DNA of 64,000 nucleotides, taken from the NCBI GenBank assembly GCA_942492735.1, contig OW818648.1:1488001-1552000 (forward strand), given 5' to 3'. Source of the stretch: Sporobacter sp942492735. GTDB lineage: Bacteria; Bacillota; Clostridia; Oscillospirales; Oscillospiraceae. The translations under genes were made by a program, and so were the position numbers. Positions 60,259 to 64,000 of the stretch are shown here, in pieces. The notes beneath the pieces were generated by a model that was not told the DNA's origin, did no database searches, and saw nothing but the letters and a program-made list of their open reading frames with translations. Position 1 is the stretch's first letter; every line of letters starts with the position of its first letter.

Positions 60259-61752
60259 GTGGAACAGTATGTTGAATTTAACGGTCTCTGCAAAGCATTT
60301 CCCGGTGTACAGGCGCTCAAAGACGTCAGCTTTCGAGTAGACGGCGGGAAGGTCAGCGCATTATTGGGAGAGAATGGCGCGGGAAAGAGCACGCTATTAA
60401 AGATACTGAGCGGAGATTTACAGCCGGATGAGGGGAATATCAGCATAAACGGCGCAGTCCAGAGGTTTACATCCCCGTATCAGGCGATAAAGTCGAGTAT
60501 CAGCGTAATATATCAAGAGCGGCAGCTGGTGCCGACAATGAATGTGATGGAGAATATATTTCTGGAGGATCTTCCGGCGAACAGGGCGGGGATAATCAAC
60601 AAGGCCGAACTGCGGAAGAAGACGCAGGAGATTATCGATATATTTGGATTGCCGATACAGCCCTCAGACATCGTGGGGCGATTATCGGTAGCGCAGCAGC
60701 AGATGGTTGAGATCATGAAGGCATACAGACGCGACTCGAACATCATCGCCTTTGACGAGCCGACGGCCTGCCTGACGGATACGGAGGTCACGATACTGTT
60801 CCGGCTCATCGGGCAGCTGAAGGAACGCGGGAAGGTGATTCTGTACGTCTCGCATCGCATGGCGGAGATCTTCCAGATGACGGATGACATCGTGGTGCTC
60901 AAAGACGGACGAATGGTGAAGACCTTCAGGACCTCGGAGACAAACGAGAAGGACCTTGTAAAGGCGATGGTCGGGCGTGACATTGGGGATACGTACGCCA
61001 ACCTGAAGCGCAATGACAAGCTGGGCGGCGTCCTGCTTGAGGTGAACAATTTAGTGACGGATGCCGTACACGACATCTCCTTCCGGCTGAGGAAGGGAGA
61101 GGTGCTGGGCTTTGCGGGTCTGGTCGGCGCGGGACGGACGGAGGTCATGCGGGCGATATTCGGCGCGGACCCGATTATATCGGGCGAGATCAAGCTGGAC
61201 GGGAAGACTGTACGCTTCAAGTCTCCGAAGGACGCGATTGATCACGGTATAGCGCTGTGTCCTGAAGACCGAAAAGACCAGGGACTGGTACTGGGACGGT
61301 CCATCAAGGACAATATCAGCATGCCGGTGCTATCAAAGGTGCGCAAGGGCCTGTTCCTGGATGAGAAGCAGGAGAACGCGCTGGCTTTTGACGCGGTAAA
61401 GAAATACGCCATCAAGACGCCGACGATAGACAAGATCGTCTATGAGCTCTCAGGCGGAAACCAGCAGAAGGTCATACTGGGGCGTTGGACATCAGATAAG
61501 ATGATCACGAAGATACTGATATTGGACGAGCCGACGAAGGGTATCGACGTTGGCACGAAAGCGGAAGTATACCAGATGGTATGCGACTTTGCCAAGCAGG
61601 GAATCGGCGTCATATTTATATCATCGGAGCTCACCGAGGTGTTAAACGTCAGTGATAACATTATCGTCATGTATAACGGGCGTATAACAGGCAAAGTGAC
61701 GAGACAAGAGGCCTCAGAAGAGCGTGTGTTAGAGCTCGCTATGCACGACTAG
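60259..61752 (+). CDS. Sugar ABC transporter double ATPase (RbsA/MglA family)
   Basis: 497 residues with two ABC domains. Domain 1 has Walker A GENGAGKSTLLK, the signature LSVAQQQMVEI and Walker B IIAFDEPTACL. Domain 2 has the family-degenerate Walker A GLVGAGRTEVMR, an intact signature LSGGNQQKVILGRWT and Walker B ILILDEPTKGIDVG, unlike the copy at 4293-5798. GTG 60259 has GGAGGTGA five to six bases upstream; GTG 60244 would add five residues. It is paired with one permease; no binding protein gene lies in the window. Confidence 0.9.
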   Translation: MEQYVEFNGLCKAFPGVQALKDVSFRVDGGKVSALLGENGAGKSTLLKILSGDLQPDEGNISINGAVQRFTSPYQAIKSSISVIYQERQLVPTMNVMENIFLEDLPANRAGIINKAELRKKTQEIIDIFGLPIQPSDIVGRLSVAQQQMVEIMKAYRRDSNIIAFDEPTACLTDTEVTILFRLIGQLKERGKVILYVSHRMAEIFQMTDDIVVLKDGRMVKTFRTSETNEKDLVKAMVGRDIGDTYANLKRNDKLGGVLLEVNNLVTDAVHDISFRLRKGEVLGFAGLVGAGRTEVMRAIFGADPIISGEIKLDGKTVRFKSPKDAIDHGIALCPEDRKDQGLVLGRSIKDNISMPVLSKVRKGLFLDEKQENALAFDAVKKYAIKTPTIDKIVYELSGGNQQKVILGRWTSDKMITKILILDEPTKGIDVGTKAEVYQMVCDFAKQGIGVIFISSELTEVLNVSDNIIVMYNGRITGKVTRQEASEERVLELAMHD

Positions 61753-61759
61753 AAGGAGG

Positions 61760-61789
61760 AAAGTTTGAAAGATTAATCTTTCAAACTTT
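61760..61789 (+). repeat. Perfect 30-base palindrome, family copy 3
   Basis: Fifteen-base arms (AAAGTTTGAAAGATT and complement) with no loop. A GAAAGGAATGG tract follows, then the permease ATG. It shares the core with 43288-43315 and 46876-46901. Confidence 0.8.
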
Positions 61790-61809
61790 TGAAAGGAATG
61801 GTCATAAAA

Positions 61810-62802
61810 ATGGAAAAGACATCTGGATTCAAGAGGAGCTTAGGCGGAAAAAACTTCACCTTGATCATTGTTACAGCTGTTATCATTGCATTTTTCTATA
61901 TTATTAAACAAACGTATCTTTCAATCGATAACATTAAAACAATTTTTATAGCCTGCAGCACATCCGGTATTATAGCCGTCGGTATGTCCTGCCTGCTCAT
62001 CAGCGGACAAATCGACCTGTCGTCCGGTGCTGTGGGCATGTTTGGCGGCCTTATTGTGGCGTTCCTGCTTCAAACCGGAATGCCCTGGGTCGTGGCTGTG
62101 CTTATTACATTCGCGAGCGCCGCTTGCATTGGCCTTTTTAACGCGTTTCTTACCAACGGTTTGCATTTTATGTCCTTTATATCGACACTGGGTGTCAGTA
62201 CGATATTTGTAGGCCTCGGTAATGTTATAACGAATGCGCAGACAATCGCTGTGAGCAACAAAGCGTTCTGGTCACTCGGCTCTTACGTTCTTTTCGGCGT
62301 TTTCCCGCTGCCATTTGTCATTATGGTGGCTGTATTTGCAGGTTATGGTTTTATGCTCTCAAGCACGAGGTTCGGCAGAAGGATGTATATGTGCGGCGGC
62401 AACTATAATGCAGCCAGGCTTGCGGGCATCAACCCCAAGAAGATTACCACCGTATTATTTGTAAACAACAGCGTACTGGCTGCTCTCACTGGTATTATTT
62501 ATACCGCCCGTATGCACGGGGCTGCGCCAAGCAACATCATCGGAACGGAAATGACGGGTATCACAGCATCTGTCCTTGGCGGCGTTGGCTTCATGGGCGG
62601 ATCCGGCGGTATGGTTGGCGCCTTTATAGGGCTCATTCTCCTCAATAGCTTTACGAGCGGTCTTGTCATCGCCGGTCTCGACCCGTACTGGCAGATCGTC
62701 TCCCAAGGTGTTTTGCTTATCGCGGCGTTGATGCTCGATTTCTTCCGTGAAAAGGCCAGAATCAGATCGCTCAAAGCTGCTCCTGTTGCCGCTTTGAAGT
62801 AA
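61810..62802 (+). CDS. Sugar ABC transporter permease (RbsC/BPD_transp_2 family)
   Basis: 330 residues with about ten helices. Family features are CLLISGQIDLSSGAVGMFGG and the loop GNYNAARLAGINPKKI. It pairs with the ATPase upstream as a homodimeric permease. I chose ATG 61810 with an AAAGGA site about 12 bases upstream; TTG 61789 and ATG 61798 are alternatives. It differs from the heterodimeric importer at 3.3-8.1 kb and has no adjacent binding protein. Confidence 0.88.
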   Translation: MEKTSGFKRSLGGKNFTLIIVTAVIIAFFYIIKQTYLSIDNIKTIFIACSTSGIIAVGMSCLLISGQIDLSSGAVGMFGGLIVAFLLQTGMPWVVAVLITFASAACIGLFNAFLTNGLHFMSFISTLGVSTIFVGLGNVITNAQTIAVSNKAFWSLGSYVLFGVFPLPFVIMVAVFAGYGFMLSSTRFGRRMYMCGGNYNAARLAGINPKKITTVLFVNNSVLAALTGIIYTARMHGAAPSNIIGTEMTGITASVLGGVGFMGGSGGMVGAFIGLILLNSFTSGLVIAGLDPYWQIVSQGVLLIAALMLDFFREKARIRSLKAAPVAALK

Positions 62803-62820
62803 TAGATTTTATAACAAATT

Positions 62821-62858
62821 AAGAAACTGCGCGGTGTTCAAAGCCGCGCAGTTTCTTA
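62821..62858 (+). terminator. Terminator of the second sugar ABC operon
   Basis: AAGAAACTGCGCGG and complement form a 14-base stem with a ten-base loop, ending TTTCTTA, 18 bases past the permease stop. Confidence 0.75.
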
Positions 62859-62936
62859 TGCAACCTTCGGGATATGAGGTGCTGAGCGCTACTCTTGAAT
62901 CTATCATGATTCATAAAACACGAGTATTTGAAGTAG

Positions 62937-63194
62937 TCACCAATCACGTCCTGCTCACTGTTCGAACTGGTTGAACCCGTCGTTTTGTCTTCAGATATAA
63001 TGTCGAGATCCAGACGTAGAAGACCTTTGCGTGTAATGCGCCTTATCGCTGCTACATTGGCAGTGATGTTGGGCTGTATGATGACTGCACAGGCACTTGG
63101 GTGTGATGTATTCGGAACTATTGCACGCTGGACGGACGAGATATTCCATTTCAAATTTTTATTATTTATGGTAAAATCAAACGACTGGTATTGA
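62937..63194 (+). pseudogene. Remnant of a membrane anti-sigma-like (DUF4367-type) gene
   Basis: A plus-strand frame reads SRSRRRRPLRVMRLIAATLA, then a hydrophobic helix ending MMTAQALGCDVFGTIARW and TDEIFHF. This is the helix and first external part of proteins often paired with ECF sigma factors in Oscillospirales. It lacks a start and its C-terminus ends after about 20 unrelated residues. The stretch 62859-62936 has no feature. Confidence 0.4.
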
Positions 63195-63250
63195 AACAAA
63201 ATAAGCTCTTTTATGATACATCGAATAAGCATTCACTACGCAATACAGAC

Positions 63251-63279
63251 CTGACAAATTCCAATTTGCTTACTATAAA
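63251..63279 (+). promoter_or_regulatory. Promoter of the cyclase-like gene
   Basis: CTGACA (63251-63256) and TATAAA (63274-63279) are separated by 17 bases, 39 bases before ATG 63319. Confidence 0.55.
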
Positions 63280-63318
63280 TTCATCTGAATAATACGAGCG
63301 GATAAAAGGAGAGCGAGC

Positions 63319-64000
63319 ATGGCGAAATCTTACGAAAGTAAATGGGTACAGGAAATAGTTGACCTTCAGCACGAGGACGGCTCATGGGGTTACTTTCATA
63401 CGCTGAGTCAGCCGACCAAGAAGCAGCCCATGACCACGGAACAGGCTCTTCGGCGGCTTCGTATTTTAGGCTTAACCGCCTCCGACGAACCTGTGCGCCG
63501 CGCTCTTGAATATACCGAAAGATGCCTTAGCGGCGAAACCGAAATACCAGACCGTTCGGAGGTAAAGCCGGACTGGGGGCTTTTCGTTGAAACTATGCTC
63601 TCGACATGGATGAAAATCTTTCTGCCGGAGCATGAGCCGGCGCGTGTGGTTGCGATGCGTTGGGCGCGGGTAATGGAAGAAACTTTCGCCGCCGGTTCTT
63701 ATGATCAGAATACATATGAAAGAGCATACCGCGACGCTCTATGCCCCAAGGGTAAGGATGTTTGGTATTTTAAAAGCTTTGTAAATTTCTATCCGTTGAT
63801 GCTTCTTCATAATATGCTGACTCCCGAAACAGAAAGCCGGATGCTCGATTTTGTTATCTCATACCCTACAGGGATTTACTACATAACGGGAAACCCGCTG
63901 AATGTTCTACCAGAAGATTTTACTTCGCGTGAAGCTACCTATTATTTAGCTGCGATAGATATACTTGCGGACTATAAGCTCGCGGGAAGCAAGCTCGGCT
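63319..64000 (+). CDS. Prenyltransferase/squalene-cyclase-like protein (partial, runs off right edge)
   Basis: 227 residues are visible from ATG 63319 (AAGGAG upstream) to the window edge with no stop. The sequence begins WVQEIVDLQHEDGSWGYFHT. The QHEDGSWG is the QW-like motif of terpene cyclases and prenyltransferase subunits, followed by EQALRRLRILGLT. This family occurs widely in Clostridia as hypothetical proteins, and its reaction is not known. The C-terminal half is missing here. Confidence 0.65.
   Translation, partial: MAKSYESKWVQEIVDLQHEDGSWGYFHTLSQPTKKQPMTTEQALRRLRILGLTASDEPVRRALEYTERCLSGETEIPDRSEVKPDWGLFVETMLSTWMKIFLPEHEPARVVAMRWARVMEETFAAGSYDQNTYERAYRDALCPKGKDVWYFKSFVNFYPLMLLHNMLTPETESRMLDFVISYPTGIYYITGNPLNVLPEDFTSREATYYLAAIDILADYKLAGSKLG

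Noticed and set aside
62819..63232. 137-codon minus-strand ORF
   Set aside because: No ribosome site, no recognised motif, and it lies opposite a better explained remnant on the plus strand.

Overview
The window looks like a chromosomal segment of an anaerobic Gram-positive bacterium of class Clostridia, probably an Oscillospirales-type organism. The evidence is lipoproteins with lipobox cysteines, an SLH-domain cell-wall enzyme, an L,D-transpeptidase, ClpE, CBO0543 and DUF5711 family proteins, an EcfA1-EcfA2-EcfT-TruA block, PadR with a permease-prefix partner, radical-SAM and ferredoxin proteins, and GC-rich intergenic repeats of a kind common in that group. No rRNA, tRNA, phage, insertion sequence or CRISPR array was seen. 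One RNA gene, tmRNA (ssrA), is clear.

Layout. 1-3.2 kb: tail of a cupin gene, a repeat-rich spacer, NudC-type NADH pyrophosphatase, and an ECF sigma factor with a membrane anti-sigma-like partner. 3.3-8.2 kb: a ribose/galactose-type ABC transporter operon (binding lipoprotein, permease, double ATPase, permease), with a possible 19-residue leader peptide. 8.5-11.6 kb: SLH/M15 peptidase and a membrane acyltransferase. 11.6-17 kb: two paralogous SDR oxidoreductases, a cysteine-less CMD-family protein, MATE exporter, MTA phosphorylase and acyl-CoA thioesterase. 17-31.3 kb: envelope and accessory genes (DUF3465 and VWA lipoproteins, MFS, L,D-transpeptidase, two FkbM methyltransferases, TrmL, flavodoxin-ferredoxin, stalk-domain protein, radical SAM protein, and a SEDS-family protein with an N-terminal permease-prefix domain next to PadR).

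31.5-35.4 kb: a two-gene GC-rich island encoding a molybdopterin oxidoreductase and a 4Fe-4S/beta-barrel subunit. Its architecture is that of pyrogallol-phloroglucinol transhydroxylase and gut catechol dehydroxylases. 35.4-42 kb: flavin reductase, small membrane proteins (one frameshifted), an RCC1-repeat lipoprotein, a cupin, and a URO-D-family methyltransferase divergent from a PucR-type regulator. 42.2-44.5 kb: ssrA, cyclophilin, smpB and a MecA-like adaptor. 44.5-50.6 kb: a complete VanG-type glycopeptide-resistance cluster in the order vanR, vanS, vanG, vanXY, vanT. 50.7-60 kb: core genes (RlmI-like methyltransferase, ECF transporter module, truA, DUF5711, cvpA, pgsA, clpE). 60-64 kb: a second sugar ABC ATPase and permease without a binding protein, a decayed gene, and the start of a cyclase-like protein.

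The most noteworthy items are the transhydroxylase/dehydroxylase-like island, the VanG cluster, and a short palindrome family placed just upstream of downstream genes in three operons. Further items are an overlapping leader ORF in the sugar operon and the SEDS-permease-prefix fusion. All functional assignments come from reading motifs and remembered family architecture; no database search was run.
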